Position numbers and translations under genes: made by a program. 50,384 bases of DNA from Flavonifractor sp. An306 (GTDB taxonomy: Bacteria > Bacillota > Clostridia > Oscillospirales > Oscillospiraceae), in NCBI RefSeq assembly GCF_002159455.1, contig NZ_NFIQ01000023.1:1-50384 (forward strand), written 5' to 3'. Below, piece after piece: positions 24,962 through 32,477 of this stretch (its first letter is position 1; each line of letters begins with the position of its first letter). The notes below the pieces were generated by a model. The model saw only the letters and a program-made list of their open reading frames with translations. It had not been told where the DNA came from and did no database searches.

Positions 24962-26245
24962 ATGGCGCAACTCAAACTGCCCTTCGGCCGGGGGCACATC
25001 ACGGCGGACATCCCCGACGGCCGCCTGGCCGGGGTGCTCCAGTCCAGGGCCCACAGCTATCAGGCCAAGGCGGACCAGCCGGAGCTGGTGCGTCAGGCCC
25101 TGGAAAACCCCATCGGCTCCCCCCGCCTGCGGGAGCTGGCGGCGGGCAAGAACAAAGTGGTTATCCTCAGCAGCGACCACACCCGCCCGGTACCCAGCAA
25201 GGTGATCCTGCCCCAGCTGGTGGAGGAGATCCGGGCGGGAAACCCCGACGCGGAGATCACCGTACTGGTGGCCACCGGCTTCCACCGGCCCACCACCGAG
25301 GCCGAGCTGCTGGACAAATACGGCGAGACGCTTTACCGCCACTCCGGGCTGCGCTTCGTCATCCATGAGAGCGGTAAAAAAGAGGACATGGTCCACCTGG
25401 GCACCCTGCCCTCCGGCGGGGAACTGCTTATCAACAAGCTGGCGGCGGAGGCCGACCTGCTGGTGGGAGAGGGCTTCATCGAGCCCCACTTCTTCGCCGG
25501 GTTCTCCGGCGGCCGCAAGAGCGTGCTGCCGGGGGTGTCCAGCCGGGAGACCGTGCTGGCCAACCACTGCTCCGCCTTTATTGACAGTCCCAATGCCCGC
25601 ACCGGCATCCTGGACGGCAACCCCATTCACCGGGATATGCTGTATGCCGCCCAGCAGGCCAAGCTGGCTTTTATCTGCAACGTGGTCATCGACGCTGACA
25701 AGCGGGTGATCGCCGCCTTCGCCGGACACTTCGACCAGGCCCACCGGGCAGGGTGCGCCTTTGTAGACCAGCTCTCCGGCGTGGATGCGGTTCCCGCTCC
25801 CATCGTCATCACCACCAACGGGGGCTACCCCCTGGACCAGAACCTGTATCAGTCGGTGAAGGGCATGACGGCGGCGGAGGCCACCTGCGCCCCCGGCGGG
25901 GTGATCATCATGGTCTCCGCCTGCAGCGACGGCCACGGCGGCCAGTCCTTCTACGACACCTTCGCCCATGAGCCGGACAACCGGAAGATCATGGACCGGT
26001 TCCTGGCCACCCCCAGCGACCGCACCATCCCCGACCAGTGGGAGGCCCAGATCCTGTGCCGGGTGCTCCTGCAGCACCCCGTCATCCTGGTGACCCAGGC
26101 CCCCCGGGAGATGGTGGAGGCCATGCACCTCCACTGGGCGGCCGACCTGCCCGCCGCCATCGCCCTGGCCGACCGGCTGCTGGGTAAGGCGGACAGCCCC
26201 ATCACCGTCATTCCCGACGGGGTTTCGGTCATCGTACGCAAGTAA
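24962..26245 (+). CDS. larA: Lactate racemase (nickel-pincer enzyme)
   Basis: LarA interconverts D- and L-lactate using a nickel pincer nucleotide tethered to a lysine. The catalytic set is complete and nearly in the positions known for the Lactobacillus enzyme: Arg75 (SDHTRP), His108 (ATGFHRP), His176 and Lys186 (EPHFFAGFSGGRKSVLPG), His202 (ANHC), and the Gln/Lys pair in NLYQSVKGM near 297-300. Length (427 aa) is normal. AAGGAGG precedes the ATG. No larB, larC or larE genes for cofactor synthesis lie in the window, so they must be elsewhere. In this operon it feeds both isomers to the single dehydrogenase encoded downstream. Confidence 0.92.
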   Translation: MAQLKLPFGRGHITADIPDGRLAGVLQSRAHSYQAKADQPELVRQALENPIGSPRLRELAAGKNKVVILSSDHTRPVPSKVILPQLVEEIRAGNPDAEITVLVATGFHRPTTEAELLDKYGETLYRHSGLRFVIHESGKKEDMVHLGTLPSGGELLINKLAAEADLLVGEGFIEPHFFAGFSGGRKSVLPGVSSRETVLANHCSAFIDSPNARTGILDGNPIHRDMLYAAQQAKLAFICNVVIDADKRVIAAFAGHFDQAHRAGCAFVDQLSGVDAVPAPIVITTNGGYPLDQNLYQSVKGMTAAEATCAPGGVIIMVSACSDGHGGQSFYDTFAHEPDNRKIMDRFLATPSDRTIPDQWEAQILCRVLLQHPVILVTQAPREMVEAMHLHWAADLPAAIALADRLLGKADSPITVIPDGVSVIVRK

Positions 26246-26289
26246 AGGCAAATCCGATGTGATGTTATCAAATAAAGGGGAGCGTTTTT

Positions 26290-27711
26290 ATGAGCCAGTA
26301 CAACAAGGTCACCCCCGAGCTGATTGAGGCCCTGAAGGCCGCCGTGCCCGGCCGGATCAGCGTGAATGGGGACATCAACGAGGACTTTTCCCACGACGAA
26401 ATGCCCATCTACGGCAAGGCCATGCCCGAGGTGGTGGCGGAGTGCCTGACCACCGAGGAGGTGGCCGCCGTCATGAAGCTGTGCAACGAGAACCGGGTGC
26501 CCGTCACCCCCCGGGGCGCCGGCACCGGCCTCACCGGCGGCGCGGTGGCCATCCACGGCGGCGTGGTGCTGTCCACCACCAAGATGAACAAGATCCTCTC
26601 CTACGACACCGAGAACATGGTGGTCCGGGTCCAGGCGGGCGTGCTGCTCAACGACCTGGCGGAGGACGCCGCCAAGCAGGGTTTCCTCTATCCCCCCGAT
26701 CCCGGCGAGAAGTTTGCCACCCTGGGGGGCAACGTGGCCACCAACGCCGGCGGCATGCGGGCGGTGAAGTACGGCGCCACCCGGGACTATGTGCGGGCTA
26801 TGACGGTGGTGCTGCCCACCGGCGAGATCGTCCACCTGGGGGCCAGCGTGTCCAAGACCAGCTCGGGCTACTCCCTGCTCAACCTGATGATCGGCTCCGA
26901 GGGCACCCTGGGCATCATCACCGAGCTCACTCTCAAGCTCATCCCCGCCCCCAAGGAGGTCATCAGCCTGGTGGTGCTCTACGAGAACCTGGAGGACTGC
27001 ATCTCCACCGTGCCCAAGCTGATGATGGCCAACCTCCACCCCCAGGCCCTGGAGTTCATGGAGCGGGAGATCGTCCGCCTGTCCGAGAGCTACCTGGGCA
27101 AGAGCACCTTCCCTCAGACCTTTGAGGGCACCGACGTCAACGCCTACCTGCTGGTCACCTTTGACGGCGAGAACGAGGATCAGCTCACCGAAATTATCGA
27201 GCAGGCCTCCGAGGTGGTGCTGGAGGCGGGCGCCCTGGACGTGCTGGTGGCCGACACTCCCCAGCTGAAGAAGGACGCCTGGGCCGCCCGGTCCACCTTC
27301 CTGGAGGCCATTGAGGCCAACACCAAGCTGCTGGACGAGTGCGACGTGGTGGTGCCGGTGAACCAGATCGCTCACTATGTCACCTACATCAAGGAGATCT
27401 CCGAAGGCTACGACTTTGAGGTCAAGAGCTTCGGCCACGCCGGCGACGGCAACCTGCACATCTACACCTGCTCCAACGACATGGAGCTGGCCGCGTTTGA
27501 ACAGCAGGTGGCCGACTTTATGGAGAAGGCCTACGCCAAGGCCACCGAGCTGGGCGGCCTGATCTCCGGCGAGCACGGCATCGGCCACGGCAAGCTGGAC
27601 TACCTGGCCCAGATGGTGGGCCCGGTAAACATGCGTCTGATGTGCGGCATCAAGGAGGTCTTTGACCCCAATCTGGTGCTCAATCCCGGCAAGGTCTGCT
27701 ATAAGCTGTAA
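26290..27711 (+). CDS. FAD-dependent D-lactate dehydrogenase (GlcD/LctD type)
   Basis: A 473-residue flavoprotein of the vanillyl-alcohol-oxidase fold that oxidises a 2-hydroxyacid, here most likely D-lactate to pyruvate. The FAD domain (about 40-220) shows PRGAGTGLTGGAV, LGGNVATNAGG and MIGSEGTLGIITE. The substrate domain ends with FGHAGDGNLHI and GEHGIGHGK. No [4Fe-4S] motif is present, so electrons should leave through the EtfAB encoded three genes downstream, as in the LctBCD complex of Acetobacterium and the lct clusters of lactate-using gut butyrate producers. An AAAGGGGAG site precedes the ATG. Glycolate oxidation is an alternative function. Confidence 0.9.
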   Translation: MSQYNKVTPELIEALKAAVPGRISVNGDINEDFSHDEMPIYGKAMPEVVAECLTTEEVAAVMKLCNENRVPVTPRGAGTGLTGGAVAIHGGVVLSTTKMNKILSYDTENMVVRVQAGVLLNDLAEDAAKQGFLYPPDPGEKFATLGGNVATNAGGMRAVKYGATRDYVRAMTVVLPTGEIVHLGASVSKTSSGYSLLNLMIGSEGTLGIITELTLKLIPAPKEVISLVVLYENLEDCISTVPKLMMANLHPQALEFMEREIVRLSESYLGKSTFPQTFEGTDVNAYLLVTFDGENEDQLTEIIEQASEVVLEAGALDVLVADTPQLKKDAWAARSTFLEAIEANTKLLDECDVVVPVNQIAHYVTYIKEISEGYDFEVKSFGHAGDGNLHIYTCSNDMELAAFEQQVADFMEKAYAKATELGGLISGEHGIGHGKLDYLAQMVGPVNMRLMCGIKEVFDPNLVLNPGKVCYKL

Positions 27712-27747
27712 ATAGAAAGACGACTTACATAGAAGGAGGAACCCGTT

Positions 27748-28887
27748 ATGGCATATCTGATTTCGGAAGAGGCTCAGGAGCTGCTGGGCGCTGTCAAGGA
27801 GTTCTGTGAGAAGGAAGTCAAGGAGCAGTGCAAGGAGTACGACCGCTCCGGCGAGTGGCCCAAGGAGATTTACGACAAGGCCATCGAGATGCAGCTGCAC
27901 ATGCTGGAGGTGCCCGAGGAGTACGGCGGCATGGGCCTGAGCCGGGTGGACGTGGCCGCCCTGTTTGAGGAGATGGCCAAGGCCGACGCCGGCTTTGCCA
28001 CCACCATCTCCGCCAGCGGCCTGGGCACCAAGCCGGTGCTGATCGCCGGCAGCGAGGAGCTGAAGAAGCGGGCCTGCCAGCTGATCGTGGACGGCGGCTT
28101 CGGCGCCTTCTGCCTCACCGAGCCGGGCGCCGGCTCCGACGCCAGCGCCGGCAAGACCACCGCCGTGAAGGACGGCGACAGCTACATCCTCAACGGCCGC
28201 AAGTGCTTCATCACCAACGGCGGCATCGCCTCCTTCTACTGCGTCACCGCCATGACCGACAAGTCCGCCGGCGTGAAGGGTATGTCCATGTTCTTTGTGG
28301 AGAAGGGCACCCCCGGCCTGTCCACCGGCCACGAGGAGGACAAAATGGGCATCCGCACCTCCAACACCTGCGACGTGGTGTTTGAGGACTGCCGCATCCC
28401 CGCCTCCAACCTGATCGGCGCCGAGGGCAAGGGCTTCTCCATCGCCATGAAGACCCTGGACCAGGCCCGGACCTGGATGGGCTGCGTGGCCACCGGCATC
28501 GCCCAGCGGGCCATGGAGGAGGCCATCGCCTACGGCAAGGAGCGCATCCAGTTCGGCAAGCCCGTGCTGAAGAACCAGGCCCTCCAGTTCAAGGTGGCCG
28601 ACATGGCCATCAAGATCGAGACCGCCCGCCAGATGGTGGCCCACTCCCTGACCCTGATGGATCAGGGCCTGCCCTACTCCAAGGAGTCCGCCATCGCCAA
28701 GTGCTACGCCTCCGACATCGCCATGGAGGTGGCCTCCGAGGCCATCCAGATGTTCGGCGGCTACGGCTACAGCCGGGAGTACCCGGTGGAGAAGCTGCTG
28801 CGGGACGCCAAGATCTTCCAGATCTTCGAGGGCACCAACGAGGTGCAGCGCATCGTGGTGGCCAACAACACCATCGGCAAATTCTAA
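27748..28887 (+). CDS. Acyl-CoA dehydrogenase, short-chain (Bcd or acryloyl-CoA reductase type)
   Basis: A 379-residue FAD enzyme that in anaerobes usually works in the reductive direction on enoyl-CoA with EtfAB. Features are FCLTEPGAGSDA near residue 125, the substrate/FAD loop CFITNGG near 152, FGGYGYSREYPVEKLLRDAK near 335 (20 residues), and catalytic Glu in IFEGTNEVQR near 360. AAGGAGG precedes the ATG. It lies between the lactate dehydrogenase and etfBA genes. The substrate could be crotonyl-CoA (butyrate path) or acryloyl-CoA (lactate-to-propionate path); sequence reading alone does not decide. Confidence 0.92.
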   Translation: MAYLISEEAQELLGAVKEFCEKEVKEQCKEYDRSGEWPKEIYDKAIEMQLHMLEVPEEYGGMGLSRVDVAALFEEMAKADAGFATTISASGLGTKPVLIAGSEELKKRACQLIVDGGFGAFCLTEPGAGSDASAGKTTAVKDGDSYILNGRKCFITNGGIASFYCVTAMTDKSAGVKGMSMFFVEKGTPGLSTGHEEDKMGIRTSNTCDVVFEDCRIPASNLIGAEGKGFSIAMKTLDQARTWMGCVATGIAQRAMEEAIAYGKERIQFGKPVLKNQALQFKVADMAIKIETARQMVAHSLTLMDQGLPYSKESAIAKCYASDIAMEVASEAIQMFGGYGYSREYPVEKLLRDAKIFQIFEGTNEVQRIVVANNTIGKF

Positions 28888-28905
28888 GGCGGGGAGCGTA
28901 ACGAC

Positions 28906-29697
28906 ATGGAAATTCTGGTATGTCTCAAGCAGGTGCCCGACGACTCGGTGGAGCTCCACCTGAAGCCCGGCACCCAGGAGGTGAACCTGGAGGGGGTCAC
29001 CCCCGTGGTCAACGCCTTTGACACCTACGCTCTGGAGATGGCCACCCGTCTGAAGGAGGCGGTGGGCGGCAGCATCACCGCCATCACCATCGGCCCCGAG
29101 GGGGCCAAGGATGCGGTTAAGACCTGCCTGGCGGTGGGGGCCAATCAGGGCTGCCTCATCACCGACCCCTCCTTCGAGGGGGCGGACACCCTGGGCAAGA
29201 GCAAGATCCTGGCCGCCGCCATCCGCAAGCTGGAGGCCGACGCCGGCAAGCCCTTCGACCTGATCTTCTGCGGCCGGGAGGCCACCGACAAGGCCACCGG
29301 CCAGGTGGGCCCCCAGCTGGCCGAGGCCCTGGGCGTGGGGGTGGTCACCGACCTGGTGGACATCCAGCAGACCGACGCCGGCGTGCAGGCCAAGCAGGAG
29401 ACCGAGGAGGGCTACCGCCTGGTGGACGCCCCCCTGCCCTGCGTGGTCACCGTAAACAAGCCCCCCTATGATCCCCGCTATCCCACCATCAAGAGCAAGC
29501 TGGCCGCCCGCAAGATGCCCATTCCCACCCTGGACGCCGCCGCGCTGGGCGGCGTGGCCCCCGGCGCCGCCGGCAGCCATGTGGTGAAGGTGTACGAGCC
29601 GGCCAAGCGGCAGGCGGGCGTGAAGCTCAAAGAGGAGACCTGCGAGGAGACCGTGGCCAAGGCCATCGCCATGATGGCGGACGCCAAGGTGCTGTAA
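28906..29697 (+). CDS. etfB: Electron transfer flavoprotein beta subunit
   Basis: EtfB forms a heterodimer with EtfA and passes electrons between flavin dehydrogenases and NAD(H)/ferredoxin. It is 263 residues. The N-terminal MEILVCLKQVPDD, VVNAFDTYALEMA near residue 42, and CGREATDKATGQVGPQLAE near 123 are typical. The last segment lies in the region that binds the bifurcating FAD in anaerobic EtfB proteins (usual text ADGDTAQVGPQ), and the similarity suggests a bifurcating type. It starts 18 bp after the acyl-CoA dehydrogenase and ends 13 bp before etfA. Confidence 0.95.
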   Translation: MEILVCLKQVPDDSVELHLKPGTQEVNLEGVTPVVNAFDTYALEMATRLKEAVGGSITAITIGPEGAKDAVKTCLAVGANQGCLITDPSFEGADTLGKSKILAAAIRKLEADAGKPFDLIFCGREATDKATGQVGPQLAEALGVGVVTDLVDIQQTDAGVQAKQETEEGYRLVDAPLPCVVTVNKPPYDPRYPTIKSKLAARKMPIPTLDAAALGGVAPGAAGSHVVKVYEPAKRQAGVKLKEETCEETVAKAIAMMADAKVL

Positions 29698-29710
29698 AGG
29701 AGAGAGCGGT

Positions 29711-30700
29711 ATGGATTGGGGAAATCGCAAGGATATTCTGGTCTTTCTGGAACAAAAGGACGGAAAGGCCCTGAACGGGGCGCTGGAGTGCCTCACCCCC
29801 GCCCGGGCTCTGGCCCAGCACACCGGCGGGCAGGTTCTGGCCGTGCTGATGGGCACGGACAACGCCGGGGCGGCGGAGAAGGTGGCTCCCCTGGCCGACG
29901 GCGTGCTGGCCGTCACCGGCGGGGACTATTCCGACGGGGCGGCGGACGCCTTCACCTGGGCGCTGGAGCAGCTGGCCGCCCAGTATGAGCCCGCGGCGGT
30001 GCTGGCGGGCAACACCCCCCTGGGCCGGGAGATGACCGCCCGGCTGTGCGCCCGGCTGGGGCTGGGCAGCGTCCAGGACGCCACCGCCCTGACCTGGGAC
30101 GGGGACACCCCGGTGTGGACCGTGCCCCTGTACGGCGGCACTGTGCTCAACGACGTGGTGGTGGACACCCTGCCGGTGGTAGCCACCACCCGCTCCGGCG
30201 CCTTTGCCAAGCCGGAGGCCGGCCAGGCCGGCCCCGTTACCCCGGTGGAGCTCCAGGTGCCCGCCGACGCGGTGAAGGTCAAGGTGGCCCAGGCGGTGAA
30301 GGAGCTCTCCGAGGCGGTCAACCTGGAGGAGGCCAAGGTCATCGTCACCGGCGGCCGGGGCATGGGCTCCAAGGAGCAGTTCGCCCTGGTGGAGGAGCTG
30401 GCCGCCCTGCTGGGCGGCGTGGTGGGTGCCACCCGTCCCGCCATCGAGGACGGCTGGGTCTCCCGGGCCCATCAGGTGGGCCAGTCGGGCAAGATCGTGG
30501 CCCCCGCCCTGTACATCGCCTGCGGCGTGTCGGGCGCCACCCAGCACGTGTCCGGCATGAACGGCTCGGGCTACGTGGTGGCCATCAACAAGGATGAGGA
30601 CGCCCCCATCTTCGACGTGGCCGACGTGGGCATCGTGGGGGACGTGGCCAAGGTCCTCCCCCTGATGATCCAGGAGATCCGTCAGCGCAAGGCGGAGTAA
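29711..30700 (+). CDS. etfA: Electron transfer flavoprotein alpha subunit
   Basis: EtfA carries the movable FAD domain that docks onto partner dehydrogenases. It is 329 residues. The N-terminal half has the EtfAB-fold. The C-terminal FAD domain (about 200-320) shows [45 protein letters not shown] and [15 protein letters not shown], all characteristic of the family. It has no N-terminal ferredoxin extension. It is the last gene of the lactate operon, which ends in a long hairpin with six T. Confidence 0.96.
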   Translation: MDWGNRKDILVFLEQKDGKALNGALECLTPARALAQHTGGQVLAVLMGTDNAGAAEKVAPLADGVLAVTGGDYSDGAADAFTWALEQLAAQYEPAAVLAGNTPLGREMTARLCARLGLGSVQDATALTWDGDTPVWTVPLYGGTVLNDVVVDTLPVVATTRSGAFAKPEAGQAGPVTPVELQVPADAVKVKVAQAVKELSEAVNLEEAKVIVTGGRGMGSKEQFALVEELAALLGGVVGATRPAIEDGWVSRAHQVGQSGKIVAPALYIACGVSGATQHVSGMNGSGYVVAINKDEDAPIFDVADVGIVGDVAKVLPLMIQEIRQRKAE

Positions 30701-30718
30701 CCTTTCTAAAGGCAGATC

Positions 30719-30763
30719 CAGAAGGGTCTCGTCCCCTCGGGGGGGCGGGCCCTTCTGTTTTTT
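30719..30763 (+). terminator. Terminator of the lactate operon
   Basis: CAGAAGGG pairs with CCCTTCTG around an imperfect GC-rich inner stem, followed by six T. It lies 18 bases after the etfA stop. Confidence 0.9.
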
Positions 30764-30767
30764 GGGG

Positions 30768-30796
30768 TTGCCTTTTGGGGGAAAGTGTGATATCCT
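30768..30796 (+). promoter_or_regulatory. Candidate promoter of mgtE
   Basis: TTGCCT, 17-base spacer, TATCCT. It implies a long untranslated leader of about 280 bases before mgtE. Confidence 0.5.
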
Positions 30797-30802
30797 CGAA
30801 CG

Positions 30803-31083
30803 GCAGCCAAAGGCTAGCAAAATAATAGGAAAAAGGAGGAAAATCAGGTGGACCTATGCGGACGAAGTACCAACGCGGGCTGTGAGCTTCCCTCAGGGGA
30901 CAGGGCTGGCGCCGCCTGGTTTTCCCTGTAAGCAGGGCAGGCCGGGCGGGGCCCGGCTGTCTGTTCCCAAATACGGAAGGTTCCGCCGCGGGGAGCGGCC
31001 GGGTATGAAACCCGGACGCTTTGCCGCGGCGCGCCTGTTTTGGTCACTTCCTCGCTGTATTTCAACGACAGGAGGAGAGACCC
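30803..31083 (+). promoter_or_regulatory. Long structured mgtE leader of unidentified class
   Basis: About 280 GC-rich bases without a convincing gene. Visible pairings: GGGGACAG (30896-30903) with CTGTTCCC (30961-30968), enclosing CCCTG-TAAG-CAGGG and GCCGGG-CGGGG-CCCGGC hairpins. Downstream come CGGAA-GG-TTCCG and CCGGGT-ATGAA-ACCCGG. A closed multibranch fold like this before a Mg2+ transporter suggests a cis-regulatory RNA. I could not match it to the M-box or another named class. Confidence 0.45.
30848..30931 (+). CDS. Candidate 27-codon leader peptide upstream of mgtE
   Basis: A GTG codon follows AAGGAGG by 7 bases and opens a frame of 27 codons ending in TAA, coding a peptide beginning VDLCGRSTNAGC. 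The stop falls inside the CCCTG-TAAG-CAGGG hairpin of the leader, so ribosome progress could change the fold. Leader peptides regulate Mg2+ transporter genes in enterobacteria (mgtL). That comparison is by analogy only. It may be non-coding. Confidence 0.3.
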   Translation: MDLCGRSTNAGCELPSGDRAGAAWFSL

Positions 31084-32436
31084 ATGAAACAGAATCTGAC
31101 CCTGGAGGCGCTGCGGCAGCTGCTGGAGCGCCGGGATATGTGCGCCCTGCGGGACGCGCTGACCCAGACCCACCCCGCCGACCTGGCGGAGCTGCTGGAT
31201 GAGCTGGACCGGCCGGAGATGCTGGCGGTCTTCCGGGCCCTGCCCAAGGAGCTGGCGGCGGAGGTGTTTTCCGACCTGCCACCGGAGGACCAGCAGGCCC
31301 TGATCCAGGCGGCCACCGACCAGGAGCTGTCCGCCATTGTGGAGGAGCTGTGGGTGGACGACGCAGTGGACCTGCTGGAGGAGTTGCCCGCCGGCGTGGT
31401 GAAGCGGGTGCTCCAGGCCGCCCGGCCGGACACCCGGCAGCTCATCAACCAGTTCCTCCACTACCCGGAGAACTCGGTGGGCAGCATCATGACCGCCGAA
31501 TTTACCGACCTGAAGCGGGACATGACGGTGGCCCAGGCCATCGCCCATATCCGCAGGACGGGGGCGGACTCGGAGAGCATCTATACCTGCTACGTCACCG
31601 ACGCCGCCCGGCGTCTGGAGGGCGTGGTCACCATCCGGGAGCTGCTGCTGGCCGGGGACCAGGCCCTGGTGGCTGACCTGATGGAGCGGGACGTGATCAC
31701 CGCCGGGACCGGCGAGGACCGGGAGGCGGCGGTGGCCCGGCTGATGAAGTACGATTTCCTCTCCCTGCCGGTGGTGGACAGGGAGGGCCGGCTGGTGGGC
31801 ATCGTCACGGTGGATGACGGCATGGACGTGCTGGAGGAGGAGGCCACCGAGGACTTTGAGAAGATGGCGGCCATGGCCCCCTCGGAAAGGCCCTATCTGA
31901 AAACCGGGGTGTTCACCCTGGCCCGGCACCGCATTGTGTGGCTGCTGGTGCTGATGATCTCCGGCATGATCACCGGCGGCATCCTGGGCCGGTATGAGGC
32001 GGCCTTCTCCGCCATGCCCTTGCTGGTCACCTTCATTCCCATGCTCACCGACACCGGCGGCAACGCCGGCAGCCAGTCCAGCACTCTGGTGATCCGTGGC
32101 ATGGCGGTGGGCGAGATCCGCCTGCGGGACTTTGCCAGGGTCTTTTGGAAGGAGCTGCGGGTGAGCATGCTGGTGGGGGCCGCCCTCAGCACGGTAAACT
32201 ATGTCCGGCTCATTCTCACCTATCCGGGCCAGACCGCCACCGCCCTGACGGTGGCCGCCGCCCTCTTTGTCACGGTGCTGCTGGCCAAGACGGTGGGGGG
32301 CGTGCTCCCCATGGCGGCCAAGTTCTTCAAGGCCGACCCGGCCATTATGGCCGCCCCCCTCATCACCACCATTGTGGACGCCATCTCCCTGGTGGTCTAC
32401 TTCAACATCGCCAGCGCTCTGCTGCCCCTTGCATGA
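31084..32436 (+). CDS. mgtE: Magnesium transporter MgtE
   Basis: A 450-residue homodimeric Mg2+ channel. The N-domain (about 1-130) is a superhelix rich in Leu/Glu (LRQLLERRDM, DLAELLDELD), followed by paired CBS domains (about 135-255) that sense Mg2+. The pore domain has five membrane helices from about 285, with the family segment LVTFIPMLTDTGGNAGSQSS near 315-335 carrying the pore aspartate. The ATG follows AGGAGGAG. It converges on the P-type ATPase gene, with a shared terminator between them. Regulation is probably through the long structured leader. Confidence 0.95.
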   Translation: MKQNLTLEALRQLLERRDMCALRDALTQTHPADLAELLDELDRPEMLAVFRALPKELAAEVFSDLPPEDQQALIQAATDQELSAIVEELWVDDAVDLLEELPAGVVKRVLQAARPDTRQLINQFLHYPENSVGSIMTAEFTDLKRDMTVAQAIAHIRRTGADSESIYTCYVTDAARRLEGVVTIRELLLAGDQALVADLMERDVITAGTGEDREAAVARLMKYDFLSLPVVDREGRLVGIVTVDDGMDVLEEEATEDFEKMAAMAPSERPYLKTGVFTLARHRIVWLLVLMISGMITGGILGRYEAAFSAMPLLVTFIPMLTDTGGNAGSQSSTLVIRGMAVGEIRLRDFARVFWKELRVSMLVGAALSTVNYVRLILTYPGQTATALTVAAALFVTVLLAKTVGGVLPMAAKFFKADPAIMAAPLITTIVDAISLVVYFNIASALLPLA

Positions 32437-32472
32437 AAAAATCCCTGTCCGCATCGGCGGACAGGGATTTTT
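32437..32472. terminator. Bidirectional terminator between mgtE and the P-type ATPase gene
   Basis: A 16-base stem AAAAATCCCTGTCCGC / GCGGACAGGGATTTTT with a four-base loop and U-runs in both directions. Confidence 0.9.
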
Positions 32473-32477
32473 CAGTT

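Noticed and set aside
25951-29916. Antisense open frame of over 1300 codons across the lactate dehydrogenase, acyl-CoA dehydrogenase and etfB genes
   Set aside because: It crosses several clearly real genes and their intergenic gaps and reads as repetitive His/Gly/Leu/Val; it is a shadow of codon bias.
30803-31083. M-box (Mg2+) riboswitch before mgtE
   Set aside because: The segment AGGTGGACCTATGCGGA weakly recalls the M-box opening, but the other landmarks (GCTGCCC, GCCAA..GGGT, GCAGCTGG) are not found. It is kept as an unclassified structured leader.
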